Counted from the stretch's first letter, positions 1 through 20,156 are shown. The stretch: 64,000 bases of DNA from Austwickia sp. (GCA_016699675.1 CP064985.1:1-64000); one strand, 5' to 3'. Program-made: numbers and translations. Notes: generated by a model not told the origin, from the letters alone.

Positions 1-539
1 TCGCCGTGTGCTCCAGGCACCGACATCGCGCTTTCGTCCCCTTGGGCGCGGGATAGCGCTGCGCCACCGGATCCTTCCCCCGTCGGGAGGCCGGCCCCGC
101 GGGCTCGGGATTCCGATGGTCCATCCCGCCGAGCGCCCCGGGATCCGCTGCGATCGCCCCGGGGGCCGCCGCGTTCGCCCCGCGGGTCGCGGTCGGACCG
201 CCCGCGACCACGATCCGGCCGTCCGTCTCGACGATCGCCGCCACCCTCACGATCACGTCGACCCTGTCGCGCGGGCCGCTCATCACGACCTCGATGCTCC
301 GCAGGTGCCGACGCGGCAGAGTCCGCCGGGACCGCATCGTGCGTTGGAGCTGCGTCGGCAGGAGGGCTCGTCGGGGCCGCGTCCTGCCGAGGAGCTGCGT
401 CTGCGGCAGACCCCGTGAGCGCATCATCCTGCGGCGGAGCTGTCTGCGCGTTCGCCTCTACCCGAGTCCAGCGGCTCGCGTCGCTCCCAGGCCCGTCTGG
501 AGCCACCGGTTTCCCCTTTTCAATCCTGACGTTTCGCAC
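1..539 (-). CDS. N-terminal part of an RG/RD-rich hypothetical protein, cut by the left edge
   Basis: An uninterrupted minus-strand frame runs from a GTG at 539 off the window edge. The first ~70 residues are Ala/Pro/Asp-rich with repeated ADAAP-type units. The next ~60 are strongly basic and rich in RG, RD and GG dipeptides (for example RRDREGGGDRRDG). A GTG at 506 with AAGGGG six bases upstream is an alternative start. The 539 start has TAGGGT ten bases upstream, which would give a nearly leaderless message. From memory, actinobacterial tyrS neighbourhoods often carry a TPR protein with an RG-rich N-terminus; this could be that gene, but no TPR part lies inside the window. Function unknown. 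Confidence 0.5.
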   Translation of the reverse strand, partial: MRNVRIEKGKPVAPDGPGSDASRWTRVEANAQTAPPQDDALTGSAADAAPRQDAAPTSPPADAAPTHDAVPADSAASAPAEHRGRDERPARQGRRDREGGGDRRDGRPDRGRGRSDRDPRGERGGPRGDRSGSRGARRDGPSESRARGAGLPTGEGSGGAALSRAQGDESAMSVPGAHG

Positions 540-610
540 GTTCCGCACCACCCTAGCGAAAGCCTGCCCTGCGGGCGGCAGCGCCGAGGGAAGAGGGGGC
601 GGAATGCAGG

Positions 611-640
611 AAGGGGCCCACCCTCGCGGGTGGACCCCTT
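611..640 (-). terminator. Hairpin downstream of the rRNA operon
   Basis: The arms AAGGGGCCCACCC and GGGTGGACCCCTT pair with one mismatch around a 4-base loop, starting about 14 bases past the 5S 3' end. There is no T-run, so the terminator call rests on stem strength and position. Confidence 0.6.
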
Positions 641-653
641 CCACTGAAGTGTT

Positions 654-771
654 GTCCGGCGGCGTCCTACTCTCCCACACCGTCACCAGTGCAGTACCAT
701 CGGCGCTGAAAGGCTTAGCTTCCGGGTTCGGAATGGGACCGGGCGTTTCCCTTTCGCTATGACCGCCGTAA
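654..771 (-). rRNA. rrf: 5S ribosomal RNA
   Basis: The minus strand reads as a typical actinobacterial 5S from about 771 (TACGGCGGTCATAGCG) to about 654 (GACGCCGCCGGACA), about 118 bases. It is the last gene of the 16S-23S-5S operon and lies about 85 bases beyond the 23S 3' end. The ends are placed by similarity to known 5S genes and may be off by a few bases. Confidence 0.95.
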
Positions 772-857
772 CCTTATCGTACTAACCACCACAAAACTTG
801 GTTGGTGTTCCGGGAACCGTACAGTGGACGCGAACATTACATGCTGAAGGTTTAGTC

Positions 858-5900
<5,043 letters not shown>

Positions 5901-6110
5901 ACAAACAAACCCCAACCCAACACCCAAAAGGCGCCAAGCCAGGAAAAACCCTGACCCCAAACCAACACACACCCCAAAACAGGGTGCAAAATTGACTTGA
6001 AACCAACAAACAATTGGCATCGATTTTCGGCACGCTGTTGAGTTCTCAAGAATCGGCTGCACGTCCGCTACCGAGTCACGAATGACCCGGCGTCGCACGC
6101 TGCGAGGTTT
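5901..6110 (-). promoter_or_regulatory. rRNA leader with boxA-type antitermination sequence
   Basis: The leader between the promoters and 16S contains CTTGAGAACTCAACA on the minus strand (6036-6050), the element typically found upstream of actinobacterial 16S and 23S genes. The rest is G/T-rich in the transcript and probably forms part of the RNase III processing stem. The near-copy before 23S supports a shared antitermination or processing role. Confidence 0.7.
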
Positions 6111-6161
6111 TGGTCGATCGTCTGGAACTTAACGTCCCTGCGACTCACGAACCGGCCCACC

Positions 6162-6191
6162 ACTGTAGCAGATTCGAGATCCGCTCCTCAA
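6162..6191 (-). promoter_or_regulatory. Proximal rRNA promoter candidate
   Basis: Minus-strand -35 TTGAGG (6186-6191), an 18-base spacer and -10 TACAGT (6162-6167), about 260 bases upstream of mature 16S. The same TACAGT hexamer and spacing recur 150 bases upstream, suggesting tandem promoters as in other rrn operons. Confidence 0.6.
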
Positions 6192-6311
6192 CTTGCCGCT
6201 GTTCGCAGCGAGGCGGTCGACGCGAGGTCGACGGTGCTGAGGTGGGCTGCCAGCCTTCGGGACCGACCACCGCTGCGGTGTTCGTTCCTCCCGGTCGGGC
6301 TGACTCGGAAT

Positions 6312-6341
6312 ACTGTAGACACCCTGCGGCCAGCTACCAAA
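6312..6341 (-). promoter_or_regulatory. Distal rRNA promoter candidate
   Basis: Minus-strand -35 TTTGGT (6336-6341), an 18-base spacer and -10 TACAGT (6312-6317). It lies in the 390-base gap between tyrS and the 16S leader, where no gene is seen. The -35 is weaker than that of the proximal promoter. Confidence 0.5.
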
Positions 6342-6498
6342 TCGGCTGGTCACGGCGTTGTCACGCACCGAAGGCGACCGAACCGAGGCCGGACGGAGCG
6401 CTGCGTGCGCCCGCCGAGGCTCCCCGGACGCGTCCAGAGCGGCCCGCCCCGAGCAGGCCAAGCACGCCTCGCCCGGCCAAGCACGCCAAGACGGCGCG

Positions 6499-7755
6499 TC
6501 AGCCCACCCGACGTACGGTCGCCATCGACTTTCGGCCGCGCTTGAGGACCGCTACCTGCCCATGCAGGAAGTCGTCCTCCCCCAGCACCGCCTCGGCGTC
6601 GACGACCTTGGCATTGTTGAGCGACACCCCGCCATCGGCAAGGACGCGGCGTGCGGCGTTGCGCGAGTCGACCAGCCCGGTCGCGACCAATGCCTCCACG
6701 ACCGTCGCCCCCACCGGCAGGTCGCCGCTGGGCACTGTCGCCGTGGCGTCGCGCAGGGTGCGTTCGTCCAGGCCGCGCAGGTCGCCCTTGCCGAACAACG
6801 CTTCGGAGGCGGCCTGGACGGCATCCACCGCCGCCGACCCGTGGACGAGTCGGGTGATGTCGGTCGCCAGGGTGCGTTGCGCCGTGCGCTTGAACGGCTC
6901 CTCCGCGACCTGCCGCTCCAGCTCCTGGATCTCCTCGCGGGAGCGTTCGGTGAAGACCTTGACGAGCGTGATGACGGACGCATCCTCGACGTTGAGGAAG
7001 TACTGGTAGAACGCGTACGGCGAGGTCATGTCGGGGTCCAGCCACAGGCTGTTGCCCATCGACTTGCCGAGCTTCTCGCCCGAGGAGTCGGTGAGCAGCG
7101 GTGTGGTCAGCACGTGCACGGTGGCGCCTTCGACCCGGTGGATCAGGTCCACCCCGGCGGTGAGATTGCCCCACTGATCGTTGCCGCCGGTTTGCAGCGT
7201 GCAGCCGTGCTCCCGGTAGAGGTGCAGGTAGTCCAACGCCTGCAGGATCTGGTAGCTGAACTCCGTGTAGCTGATCCCCTGTTCGGAGGTGAGCCGGGCG
7301 GCGACGGCGTCCTTGCGGATCATCTGGTTGACCCGGAAGTGCTTGCCGTAGTCGCGCAGGAAGTCCAGCGCCGAGATCGGTTGGGTCCAGTCCAGGTTGT
7401 TCACGAAGGTCGTGGAAGCCGCGTCCGCCCCGAGGATCCGGCGGACCTGGGCCGCGATTCGCTCGGTGTCGGCGGCCGTCTGCACCTTGGTCTTCAGCAC
7501 CCGCTCGCTGCTGGGGCGCGGATCCCCGATGAGCCCGGTCGAGCCCCCCACCAGGCCGATCACCCGATGCCCGGCCCGCTGCAGATGGCGCAGGACGACC
7601 AGCTGGACCAGGTTGCCGAAGTGCAGCGACGGCGCCGTGGGGTCGAACCCGCAATAGACCGTGAGCTGTCCGCCGAGCGCCTCCCGCAGGGCGGCCTCAT
7701 CGGTGGACTGTGCCACCAGGCCGCGCCAGGTCAACTCGTCCAGAACGTTCCCCAC
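6499..7755 (-). CDS. tyrS: Tyrosyl-tRNA synthetase
   Basis: Charges tRNA-Tyr in the cytoplasm. The 418-residue protein has the class I layout: a Rossmann domain with an HIGH-type motif (PSLHFGNL, about residue 45), the KMSKS equivalent KLGKS (about residue 230) and a C-terminal S4 RNA-binding domain ending near the stop. Length is normal for bacterial TyrS. The GTG start has AAGG about 9 bases upstream. mpg ends 90 bases upstream; the rRNA promoters follow downstream. No T-box leader is visible. Confidence 0.97.
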   Translation of the reverse strand: MGNVLDELTWRGLVAQSTDEAALREALGGQLTVYCGFDPTAPSLHFGNLVQLVVLRHLQRAGHRVIGLVGGSTGLIGDPRPSSERVLKTKVQTAADTERIAAQVRRILGADAASTTFVNNLDWTQPISALDFLRDYGKHFRVNQMIRKDAVAARLTSEQGISYTEFSYQILQALDYLHLYREHGCTLQTGGNDQWGNLTAGVDLIHRVEGATVHVLTTPLLTDSSGEKLGKSMGNSLWLDPDMTSPYAFYQYFLNVEDASVITLVKVFTERSREEIQELERQVAEEPFKRTAQRTLATDITRLVHGSAAVDAVQAASEALFGKGDLRGLDERTLRDATATVPSGDLPVGATVVEALVATGLVDSRNAARRVLADGGVSLNNAKVVDAEAVLGEDDFLHGQVAVLKRGRKSMATVRRVG

Positions 7756-7845
7756 GTCGCGTCACCTTCCGTCGATGCGGGGAACCGCCGGCGACCGACG
7801 GTCGCCGAACGGGGCGGTTCCCCCGCAGTGCAGGGTCATCTTCCC

Positions 7846-10054
<2,209 letters not shown>

Positions 10055-10111
10055 TTACGTCAGGTAGGTCGGTACGTCGGGGGGCGGTGGGTCTGCGGTG
10101 GCCAGGAGCGC

Positions 10112-10609
10112 TCACTCACCCGCCGCGAGGGCCAGGAGTCGGTCGGCGACGGCCTCGCCGCCCGACGGGGACGTGGTGATCACCAGCACCGTGTCGTCCC
10201 CAGCGATCGTGCCGACGATGTCGTCCCCGCCGGCGCGGTCGATCGCGGAGGCCAGGTAGTTCGCCGCCCCCGGCGGGGTGCGAAGCACGACCAGGTTGGC
10301 CGAGGCTGTCGCCGTCAACAACAGGTCCTCGCAGAGGCGCCGCAGCCGCGCGTCGATCTCGCCATCCAGCTCCGCGGGGCGCGGGGTGCGATCGCCGCCC
10401 TCGCCCGGCACGGCGTACACCAGGGATTTTCCCTGCCGCACCTTCACCGCACCGATCTCGACGAGGTCGCGCGACAGGGTCGCCTGGGTGACCTCGTGAC
10501 CGTCCTGGGCGAGCAGCTCCAGCAGCTCGCCCTGGCTCCGGACGGACGTGCGCGACAGGATCTCCACGATCCGCGCGTGTCGCGCGGTGCGGGATTGGGC
10601 GACGGTCAC
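10112..10609 (-). CDS. argR: Arginine repressor
   Basis: Arginine-responsive transcriptional regulator. The 165 residues show the two ArgR domains: an N-terminal winged helix (residues ~5-75) with [16 protein letters not shown], and a C-terminal oligomerisation and arginine-binding domain with GTIAGDDT (about residue 130). It sits between argF and argH, the usual actinobacterial position, 13 bases after the argF stop. A likely target is the operator-like sequence in front of argC. Confidence 0.96.
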   Translation of the reverse strand: MTVAQSRTARHARIVEILSRTSVRSQGELLELLAQDGHEVTQATLSRDLVEIGAVKVRQGKSLVYAVPGEGGDRTPRPAELDGEIDARLRRLCEDLLLTATASANLVVLRTPPGAANYLASAIDRAGGDDIVGTIAGDDTVLVITTSPSGGEAVADRLLALAAGE

Positions 10610-10622
10610 GGGACCTCCTGGG

Positions 10623-11579
10623 TCAGCGACTGGCCTCCACCAGGAAGGCGAGGAGCGCCTTCTGGGCGTGGAGTCGGTTCTCGGCCTCGTCGAAGACCAC
10701 GGAGGCCGAACCGTCGATCACGGAGGCGGAGACCTCGAAGCCGCGGTAGGCCGGCAGGCAGTGCAGGAAGATGGCGTCCGGCTGGGCCACCGCCATGACG
10801 GCGTCGTTGACCTGGAACGAGGCGAACGGATTGCCCTCGCCGCGACGCTGCGCCTTCTCCGCCTGCATGCCCATCGAGACCCAGGTGTCGGTCACGACGA
10901 CGTCCGCGCCGGCTGCCGCCTCCCGGCCGTCGCCGGTGACGGTCACCGAGCCCCCGGTCTGGGCCGCGAGTTCGGTGGCGCGGGCAACGATCTCGGGGGC
11001 GGGCTGGTGGCCGCCGGGACCCGCGATCCGCACGTGCATCCCCGCCATCGCCATCCCCAGGGCGTAGGAGTTGGCCATGTTGTTGGCGGCGTCGCCGAGG
11101 TAGGCGAAGGTCAGCCCGGCGAGGCTGCCCTTGTGCTCCTTGATCGTCTGCAGATCAGCCAGGATCTGGCACGGGTGGAACTGATCGGTCAGCGCATTGA
11201 CCACGGGGACGGTGGAATTCGCGGCCATCTCCTCGATCCGCTCCTGGGCCCCGGTGCGCCACACGATGGCGGAGACCTGCCGGGTCAGCACCTTGGCCGA
11301 GTCGGCGATGGACTCGCGCACACCGATCTGCGCCAGGTTCCCGTCCACCACGAACGGGAACCCGCCGAGTTCGGCGATGCCCGCCATGAACGAGACCTGG
11401 GTGCGCAGCGTCGGCTTGTCGAAGATGATCGCGACCGCCTGCGGACCCTCGAAGGGGCGGGCCCCGAACCTGTTCTGTTTCAGCGCGATCGCGCGGTCGA
11501 TGAGCTCGGCCTGTTCGGCCGGCGTGAGGTCGTCGTCGCGCAGGAAGTGCCGTACGGCGTTGCCGGTCATGCCCGTCAT
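10623..11579 (-). CDS. argF: Ornithine carbamoyltransferase
   Basis: Makes citrulline from ornithine and carbamoyl phosphate. The 318 residues contain the carbamoyl-phosphate motif in the form [12 protein letters not shown] (where many enzymes have STRTR; the TLRT form is also found in Streptomyces-type ArgF), then HPCQILADL and the ornithine-side HCLPAYRG. The length is normal. The start overlaps the argD stop by 4 bases (ATGA), indicating translational coupling. Confidence 0.97.
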   Translation of the reverse strand: MTGMTGNAVRHFLRDDDLTPAEQAELIDRAIALKQNRFGARPFEGPQAVAIIFDKPTLRTQVSFMAGIAELGGFPFVVDGNLAQIGVRESIADSAKVLTRQVSAIVWRTGAQERIEEMAANSTVPVVNALTDQFHPCQILADLQTIKEHKGSLAGLTFAYLGDAANNMANSYALGMAMAGMHVRIAGPGGHQPAPEIVARATELAAQTGGSVTVTGDGREAAAGADVVVTDTWVSMGMQAEKAQRRGEGNPFASFQVNDAVMAVAQPDAIFLHCLPAYRGFEVSASVIDGSASVVFDEAENRLHAQKALLAFLVEASR

Positions 11580-12823
11580 GGGGCCGCCCTTTCGTCGAGC
11601 AGGGAGTGGAGTGCCTCCACGAAGGTATCCGCCTCATCCGGGCTGAGCAGCAAGGATGGCGCAAGTCGGAGGGTGGCCGGGTTCGGGGCGTTGACGATGA
11701 TGCCCTCCTGCAGCAGCCCGGCGGCGAGGGCGGTGGCCCCCTCGTCCCGCAGGCTGATGCCGAGCAGCAGCCCCTCCCCGCGGACCTCGGCGATCCTGGG
11801 GTGGGCCAGGCCGCGAACGCCGGCCGCGATCTTGTCGCCGACGAGCCGGACGTCGTCCAGCACGTGCTCCTGCTCCAGCGTCTGACACACGGCCAGCCCG
11901 GCGGCGCAGGCCAGCGGGTTCCCCCCGAACGTCGAACCGTGCTGGCCGGCGGTGAGCAGCCCCGTCACGGCCGGCCCATAGGTGATCATGGCGCCGATCG
12001 GCACTCCCCCGGCGAGCCCCTTCGCCAGGGTCATCGCGTCCGGGCGGATCCCGGCGCGCTCGTGGTCGAACCAACGGCCGGTCCGCCCGACGCCCGTCTG
12101 CACCTCGTCGAGGATCAGCAGGGCGCCGTGGCGAGTGCACAGCTCGCGGGCCAGGCGCAGGTAGTCCGCCGAGGCCGGGACGACGCCCGCCTCGCCCTGG
12201 GTGGGCTCCAGCACCAGAGCGGCGATGGCCGCGCCGTCCCGCTCGAACGTGGCGCGCAGTGCGGCGCCATCGTTGTAGGGCAGGTGTGTCACGTCGCCGA
12301 GCAGCGGCGCGAAGGGCTCCCGGTAGGCGGCCTTGTGGGTCAGCGCCAGCGCCCCGGTGGACCGCCCGTGGAACGCGCCCTCGGCGGCCAGGAGGCGGGT
12401 CCGGCCGGTACGCCGCGAGAGCTTGATGGCCGCCTCGATGGCCTCGGTGCCCGAATTCGTGAAGAAGACCGCCGACCCCTCCGGCGCGCCCGCGAGCCGC
12501 AGCAACGTCTCGGCCAGCTCGATCTGCGGGGCACTGGTGAAGAAGTTGCTGATGTGGATCATCCGCTCGGCCTGGGCACGCACCGCGGCCACGAGGGCCG
12601 GGTGCGCATGCCCGAGCGCGTTGACGGCGATCCCGGCGAGCAGGTCGAGGTAGCGCCGGCCGTCGGCGTCCCACACGTGGCTCCCCGAGCCATGGGTGAG
12701 CACGAGCTGCGGCCGGCCGAACACGGGCAGCAGCGAGTGGGCGTAGCGGTCCAGGAGCCGGCTCTGCGCCGTGTCGCCCTCGGGCGGCGGGGCCGTCGTC
12801 TCGGCCGTGGGGTCCGGGGTCAT
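11576..12823 (-). CDS. argD: Acetylornithine aminotransferase
   Basis: PLP enzyme of fold type I that converts N-acetylglutamate semialdehyde to N-acetylornithine. The ATG at 12823 gives 415 residues and overlaps the argB stop (ATGA). The PLP-site pattern is present: [26 protein letters not shown] and the Schiff-base Lys in [13 protein letters not shown]. The frame stays open upstream through argB, but that extension is not this protein. The N-terminal ~20 residues are Pro/Thr-rich and variable. Confidence 0.97.
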   Translation of the reverse strand: MTPDPTAETTAPPPEGDTAQSRLLDRYAHSLLPVFGRPQLVLTHGSGSHVWDADGRRYLDLLAGIAVNALGHAHPALVAAVRAQAERMIHISNFFTSAPQIELAETLLRLAGAPEGSAVFFTNSGTEAIEAAIKLSRRTGRTRLLAAEGAFHGRSTGALALTHKAAYREPFAPLLGDVTHLPYNDGAALRATFERDGAAIAALVLEPTQGEAGVVPASADYLRLARELCTRHGALLILDEVQTGVGRTGRWFDHERAGIRPDAMTLAKGLAGGVPIGAMITYGPAVTGLLTAGQHGSTFGGNPLACAAGLAVCQTLEQEHVLDDVRLVGDKIAAGVRGLAHPRIAEVRGEGLLLGISLRDEGATALAAGLLQEGIIVNAPNPATLRLAPSLLLSPDEADTFVEALHSLLDERAAP

Positions 12824-13893
12824 GCGTCGCTCTCCTCGTCGGGCAGGATCATCGTGCCGATGCCCTCGCCGGTGAAGACCTCGAGCAGCAGCGAGTGGGG
12901 GGCGCGCCCGTCGATGACGTGCGCCTGCGGTACGCCGCCGCGCACGGCGCGCACGCACGCCTCGAGCTTGGGCGCCATCCCGGAGTCCACCGTGGTCAGC
13001 AGCTCCTCGGCCTCCGACACGCTCAGGCCGGACAGCAGGGTCGACTTGTCCGGCCAGGCGGCGTACACGCCCTCGACATCCGTGAGGACGACGAGTTTGC
13101 GGGCGTCCAGGGCGACCGCGAGGGCGGAGGCGGCGGTGTCGGCGTTGACGTTGAGGACGCCGTCGCCGTCGAGATCGGGGGCGATCGTCGCCACGACGGG
13201 CACTCGGCCGGCGGCCAGGATGTCCCGGACGGCCGAGGGGTTGACCTGGACCACATCGCCGACCAGCCCGATGTCCTCCTCCTCGCCGTCGACGACGGCG
13301 CCGCGGCGCCGCGCGCCGAAAAGGTTCGCGTCCTCGCCGGACAGGCCCACGGCGATCGGGCCGTGCTCGTTGAGCAGGCCGACGAGCTCCCGCCCGACCT
13401 GGCCCATGAGCACCATGCGGACGACGTCCATGACCTCCGGGGTGGTGACCCGCAGGCCGGCGCGGAACTCGCTGGTGATCCCGAGCCGCTTCAGCATGGC
13501 CCCGATCTGCGGGCCGCCGCCGTGCACGACGACGGGCCGCAACCCGGCGTACCGCAGGAAGGCGATGTCCTGAGCGAAGGCGCGCTTGAGCGATTCGTCG
13601 GTCATGGCGTTGCCGCCGTACTTGACGACGATGAGTGAGCCGCGGAACCGCTCCAGCCACGGCAGCGCGTCGACGAGGACCTGGGCCTTGTCAGCCGCTG
13701 CGGCCAGGCTCGTCTGGTCGCGCAGGGTGCGCAGGTGCCGGGTGGCCGCCCGGTGCCGGTCTTCGTCGCTCAGGCCGTTTCCGGCACCGCCGGAAACGGC
13801 AGCGGCGGCGGCGCCGGTGGCGGCGACACCGGGAGCGCCGACGGTCCCGAGGGGGCCGGTCGCGAGGTCGGGGTTCGGGGTCGTGGGGTTCAT
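12820..13893 (-). CDS. argB: Acetylglutamate kinase
   Basis: Phosphorylates N-acetylglutamate. The amino-acid-kinase fold is visible from about residue 80: [19 protein letters not shown], then the [12 protein letters not shown] nucleotide-site region and the C-terminal [12 protein letters not shown]. The ATG at 13893 overlaps the argJ stop by 4 bases and gives 357 residues, about 55 more than the usual ~300. The excess is an Ala/Gly/Thr-rich N-terminal tail (residues ~1-40), so translation could instead begin at an internal start. Confidence 0.95.
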   Translation of the reverse strand: MNPTTPNPDLATGPLGTVGAPGVAATGAAAAAVSGGAGNGLSDEDRHRAATRHLRTLRDQTSLAAAADKAQVLVDALPWLERFRGSLIVVKYGGNAMTDESLKRAFAQDIAFLRYAGLRPVVVHGGGPQIGAMLKRLGITSEFRAGLRVTTPEVMDVVRMVLMGQVGRELVGLLNEHGPIAVGLSGEDANLFGARRRGAVVDGEEEDIGLVGDVVQVNPSAVRDILAAGRVPVVATIAPDLDGDGVLNVNADTAASALAVALDARKLVVLTDVEGVYAAWPDKSTLLSGLSVSEAEELLTTVDSGMAPKLEACVRAVRGGVPQAHVIDGRAPHSLLLEVFTGEGIGTMILPDEESDA

Positions 13894-15041
13894 GTGCTGT
13901 ACGCCGAGTTCTCGTGAACGTAATCGTGGGTCAGGTCGTTGGTCCACACCGTCGCCTCGGCCTCGCCGGCCTTGAGGTCGATGGTCATGTGCACCTCGCG
14001 GGCGCTCAGATCGACGCCCGAGCGGTCGTCGCCGACGCCGCAGTCCCGGCAGACCTGCACGCCGTTGATCGTCACGTCGAGGTGAGCGGGTTCGAAGGCC
14101 GCCTCGGTCGTGCCGACGGCCGCGACGATGCGTCCCCAGTTGGGGTCGTTGCCGAAGATCGCGCACTTAACGAGGTTGCTGCGGGCGACGGCTCGGGCCA
14201 CCTCCACGGCGTCCTGCTCGGTCGCGGCGTGCTCGACCCGGATGGCGACGTCGTGCTTGGCGCCCTCCGCGTCGGCGACGAGCTGGCGGGCGAGGTCGGC
14301 GCAGACGGACGTCAGGGCCGCCTGCAGTGCCTCCCGCCCCGGCGTGATGTCGGCGGCGCCGGAGGCGAGCACGACGACGGTGTCGTTGGTGGACAGGCAG
14401 CCGTCGGAGTCGACCCGCCCGAAGGTCACCCGGGCGGCCTCGCGCAGCGCCGCGTCGAGATCGGCGGGCTCGGCGACCGCATCCGTCGTCAGGACGACGA
14501 GCATCGTCGCCAGGCCCGGCGCGAGCATGCCCGCGCCCTTGGCCATTCCGCCGACGGACCAGCCGTCGGCCACGTGCTTGGCCTCCTTGCGCACCGTGTC
14601 GGTGGTCATGATGGCGTCGGCAGCGTCCGCGCCGCCGTCGGAGTTGAGGTCGACGGCGGCGGCGTCGATGCCGGCCAGGAGGGTGTCCATGGGTAGCCGC
14701 TCGCCAATCATGCCGGTCGAGCACACCACCACGTCGCCCGCCGAGCAGCCCAGGCGGGCCGCCGTGTGCTCGGCGGTGCGGTGGGTGTCGAGGAAGCCCT
14801 GCGGCCCGGTGCAGGCGTTGGCGCACCCCGAGTTGAGCACGACGGCGTCCGCGCGGTGGTCGGTGAGGACCTGGCGGCTCCAGGTCACCGGGGCCGCCTC
14901 GACGCGGTTGGTCGTGAAGACGCCGGCGGCGACGTACCGCGGGCCGTCGTTGACGACCAGGGCGACGTCCGGGCGGCCGGACGCCTTGAGCCCGGCGGTC
15001 ACCCCCGCCGCCCGGAATCCCTCGGGAAAGGTGATGCTCAC
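13890..15041 (-). CDS. argJ: Glutamate N-acetyltransferase / amino-acid acetyltransferase
   Basis: Transfers acetyl from N-acetylornithine to glutamate and so recycles the acetyl group. The 383-residue precursor has the ATML self-cleavage site (in [14 protein letters not shown], about residue 175), where the Thr becomes the nucleophile of the beta chain, and the family segment [14 protein letters not shown]. The GTG at 15041 overlaps the stop of the ACT-domain gene (GTGA). Whether it also uses acetyl-CoA, which is true of some ArgJ proteins, cannot be read from sequence. Confidence 0.97.
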   Translation of the reverse strand: MSITFPEGFRAAGVTAGLKASGRPDVALVVNDGPRYVAAGVFTTNRVEAAPVTWSRQVLTDHRADAVVLNSGCANACTGPQGFLDTHRTAEHTAARLGCSAGDVVVCSTGMIGERLPMDTLLAGIDAAAVDLNSDGGADAADAIMTTDTVRKEAKHVADGWSVGGMAKGAGMLAPGLATMLVVLTTDAVAEPADLDAALREAARVTFGRVDSDGCLSTNDTVVVLASGAADITPGREALQAALTSVCADLARQLVADAEGAKHDVAIRVEHAATEQDAVEVARAVARSNLVKCAIFGNDPNWGRIVAAVGTTEAAFEPAHLDVTINGVQVCRDCGVGDDRSGVDLSAREVHMTIDLKAGEAEATVWTNDLTHDYVHENSAYST

Positions 15042-15487
15042 GTCAGCTTCTCCTCGTTCTCGGTCGGCCCGACCGGGTCGGTGTTCGGCACCATGACGAC
15101 CGAATGTCCGTTGTAGCGCCACACATTCGCGGCCCGTTCCACGTGGTCGGCGGGCACCAGGATCCAGTCGGTCTCGAACGTGGACAGCGTGATGACCGGG
15201 ATCCGGGCCTCGGCGAGTGGGGCGAGCAAGCCGCTCATCACGCCGGTGAGCGTGATGTCGAGCGGCCCCTCGATTTGGAAGGGGTGGAACGGCCCGGCCT
15301 GGGCCAGTTCCGGGGGCACCCGGTCGGCAGGCGCGATGATCGAGGTCTCCTCGGCGTTCCAGGTCACCGACGACAGCGGCTCGCCGCCGCGGGCCCAGTC
15401 CGGGACGTCGCTGCCGGGGGCCAGCCGGGCGATCTTGACCGGATCCGGGTGCAGGGTGAGGGCCCAGTACTGATGGGCGGTGCTCAC
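15038..15487 (-). CDS. Small ACT-domain protein inside the arginine operon
   Basis: A 149-residue protein begun at the GTG at 15487. The sequence from about residue 20 looks like paired ACT-like halves, with WNAEETSIIAP and the segment DITLTGVMSGLLAPLAEARI, a pattern typical of ACT regulatory domains. ACT domains bind amino acids. Position between argC and argJ, with a 4-base overlap into argJ, suggests a role in sensing or tuning arginine synthesis, but that is inference. An 88-base gap separates it from argC. The frame stays open further upstream but that part is arginine-rich and unconvincing. Confidence 0.8.
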   Translation of the reverse strand: MSTAHQYWALTLHPDPVKIARLAPGSDVPDWARGGEPLSSVTWNAEETSIIAPADRVPPELAQAGPFHPFQIEGPLDITLTGVMSGLLAPLAEARIPVITLSTFETDWILVPADHVERAANVWRYNGHSVVMVPNTDPVGPTENEEKLT

Positions 15488-15575
15488 TGGCCCTCCCCGG
15501 GCACCCTCGCCAGGCCAATCCGACCCAGCCCGCACAGCCGGCCGACACGGCCTCGCAGGCCCCACAGGTCGGGCG

Positions 15576-17564
<1,989 letters not shown>

Positions 17565-17572
<8 letters not shown>

Positions 17573-20155
17573 GCTGCACCGCCCCGGTCGCCTCGGCCGC
17601 CGCCGCGATCGCGGCGTCCCGGGCGGCGCTGACCTGCTCGGTCTTGAGGGTGCGCTCCGAGGACCGGAACGAGAGCCGGTAGGCCATGGACTTCTTCCCT
17701 TCGCTCACTTGGTCGCCGCGGTAGATGTCGAACAGGGTCACCGATTCCAGGTCGTCGCCCGCCCCCCGCCGCAGGGCCGCCTCGACGGCCGCCGCGGGCG
17801 TGGGCTCGTCGACGACGAGGGCGACGTCGGAGTGGGCGACGGGGTACGTCGAGAGGGGCCGCGGCTGCGCCGGTTCGCCGGACGCGCGAATCAGCGCGTC
17901 GAGGTCCAGCTCCGCGGCGCAGGTGCGTGGCGGCAGGTCCAGCGCGGTCACCACCTTGGGGTGCAGCTCGCCGGCATGGCCGAGCACGGTCCCGTCCGGC
18001 AGCGCGATCGCGGCGCAACGGCCGGGGTGGTACGGCGCCGCGGCGTCGGCCCGAGCGGTCAGCTCCTGGCCGAAGGCCCTCCCGAGGGCGAGCGCGAGGC
18101 CGATGACGTCGGTCGCCGCCCACGCCCGGGCCGGTCCCCAGGGTCCGGCCGGCTGCGCGTCGCCGCTCGCGACGATCGCCACGTGGCGCGGCTGGTGGGG
18201 GACGGCGGCCAGGACGGCGGCGAGGGTGGCGTCGTCGGGCCGTACGCCGACCGCGGGCACGGGAGCCTTGCCGAGCGGGCCGTCCGGGCGGAACACCAAG
18301 CCCTGCTCGTAGAGCGCGACGTCGCGGGCGCCGCGGCGCACGTTGAGCAGCAGGGTGCCCAGCAGCGTGTCGAGCAGGCTCGTGCGCAGCAGCGGCGCCT
18401 CGTCGGAGAGCGGGTTGGCCAGGCGTACGGCGTACCGCCGCGGGTCCGCCCCGTCGTAGCCGAGCCGGTCGAAGACCTCCGGCCCGACGAACGGGTAGGA
18501 CCACACCTCGGTCAGGCCGAGGCCGGCGAGGGCCGTGCTGGCGAGGCGTACCCCCCGCTGACCCGCCGTGAGCCCCCGTCCCCCCGGGGCGGTCGGCAGG
18601 ACCGAGGGGATCTTGTCGTAGCCCCGCAGCCGCGCGACCTCCTCGACGAGGTCCGGCCCGTTGCGCAGGTCAGGACGCCAAGACGGGGCCGCCACGCGGA
18701 CGAATCCGAAGCCGCCGGCGGCGTGCTCCGTGACGTCGGCGACCTCGCAGCCCAGCGAGCGGAGGGCGGCCACCACCTCGTCGTGCGACAGCCCCGCCGG
18801 GGCCGCCTCGGTGAGCTCGTTGCCGGGTTCGACGAGACGCCAGGCCTGCCCGGTCTCGAAGGAGATCTCGTGGGCGGGTTCGCGGCGATCGACGTCGGTC
18901 ACGCCGGGGTCGGCCGTGCCCCCGGCGTACCGGACGAGCATGCGGACGGCGAGCTCCGCCACGGCGGCGGCCATGGCGGGGTCGACGCCGCGCTCGAACC
19001 GGCGGCTCGCCTCGCTGGAGAGCCGGTGCCGGCGCGAGGTGCGCGCCACGGTGACGGCGTCGAAGTGCGCGGACTCGATGAGCACATCGCGGGTCTCGTG
19101 GGTCACCTCGCTGGTCGCCCCGCCCATCACGCCGGCGAGGGCCAGCGGGGTGGCGCCGTCGTCGGTGATCAGCAGGTCCTCGGGGTCCAAGACGCGCTCG
19201 ACGTCGTCCAGGGTGGTGAGCTTCTCCCCCGGCCGAGCGCGGCGCACCTCGATCGCCCCCGAGAGCCGGTCGAGGTCGAACGCGTGCAGCGGCTGGCCGG
19301 TCAGCAGCATGAGGTAGTTCGTGATGTCCACCGCGATGCTGATCGGCCGCATGCCCATCTGGGTCAGGCGGCGCTTCATCCACGCGGGCGACGCGGCAGT
19401 GGGATCGATGCCTCGGACGATGCGGGCGACGTACCGATCGCAACCGGCCACGCCATGGATGCGGGCCTGGTCGACGAGGCGCACGGCGTACCCGTCGTCG
19501 TTCGCGGCCGGGACCACGACGGCACCGTCGGCGTCCTCCCGGACCGGGTCGCGGAAGGCTTCCGGGCGGCCGATCGCGAGGGCGTACTCGCGGGCGATCC
19601 CCCGCAGCGAGAAGCAGTAGCCGCGGTCGGGCGTGACGTTGACCTCGACGACCTCCTCCCCCAGGCCGAACAGGGGCATGGCGTCCTGGCCCGGCTGCAG
19701 CGAGGCCAGGGTGGCCTCGTCGCCGGCGAACCGCTCGGTGAGCACGATGATGCCGTCGTGGTCGTCGCCGATGCCCAGCTCGCGTTCGGAGACGATCATC
19801 CCGGCCGACATGTGCCCGTAGGTCTTTCGGGCGCCGATCTCGAACTCGCCGAGCCGGCCGCCGGGCAGGATGACGGCGACGAGGTCGCCGGCCGCGAAGT
19901 TGTGGGCGCCGCAGACGATCTCCTGGGGCTGGTCGCGGCCGATGTCCACGTGGCAGAAGTGGATCGTCTTGCCGTTCTTCTGCGGCTCGTCGGTCTTGTC
20001 GAGGACGCGACCGACGACCAGGGGACCGGTGACGGAGCCGCCGTGCAGCGCCTCCTCCTCGAGGCCCACGCGGACCAGGTCGGCGGCGACCTGCGCGCCG
20101 GGCGGCGCCTGGTCCAGCCCGACGAGTTCGGCGAGCCAACTGGTGGGGGCCAGCA

Positions 20156-20156
<1 letters not shown>
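17565..20156 (-). CDS. pheT: Phenylalanyl-tRNA synthetase beta subunit
   Basis: Large subunit of the alpha2-beta2 PheRS. The 863 residues run in the family order: N-terminal tRNA-binding OB domain (~40-150, with VVGRVLDKTDEPQKNGKTI and VCGAHNF), B3/B4 editing domain (~210-390), B5 domain, core, and the C-terminal ferredoxin-like anticodon-binding domain starting at YPVAHSDVALVV (about 770). The pheS stop and pheT start share one base (TGATG). The stop overlaps the SDR start. Confidence 0.98.

Noticed and set aside
11576..13660. A 694-codon frame spanning argD and argB
   Set aside because: The upstream part is argB read out of frame. The argD start at 12823 with ATGA overlap is better supported.
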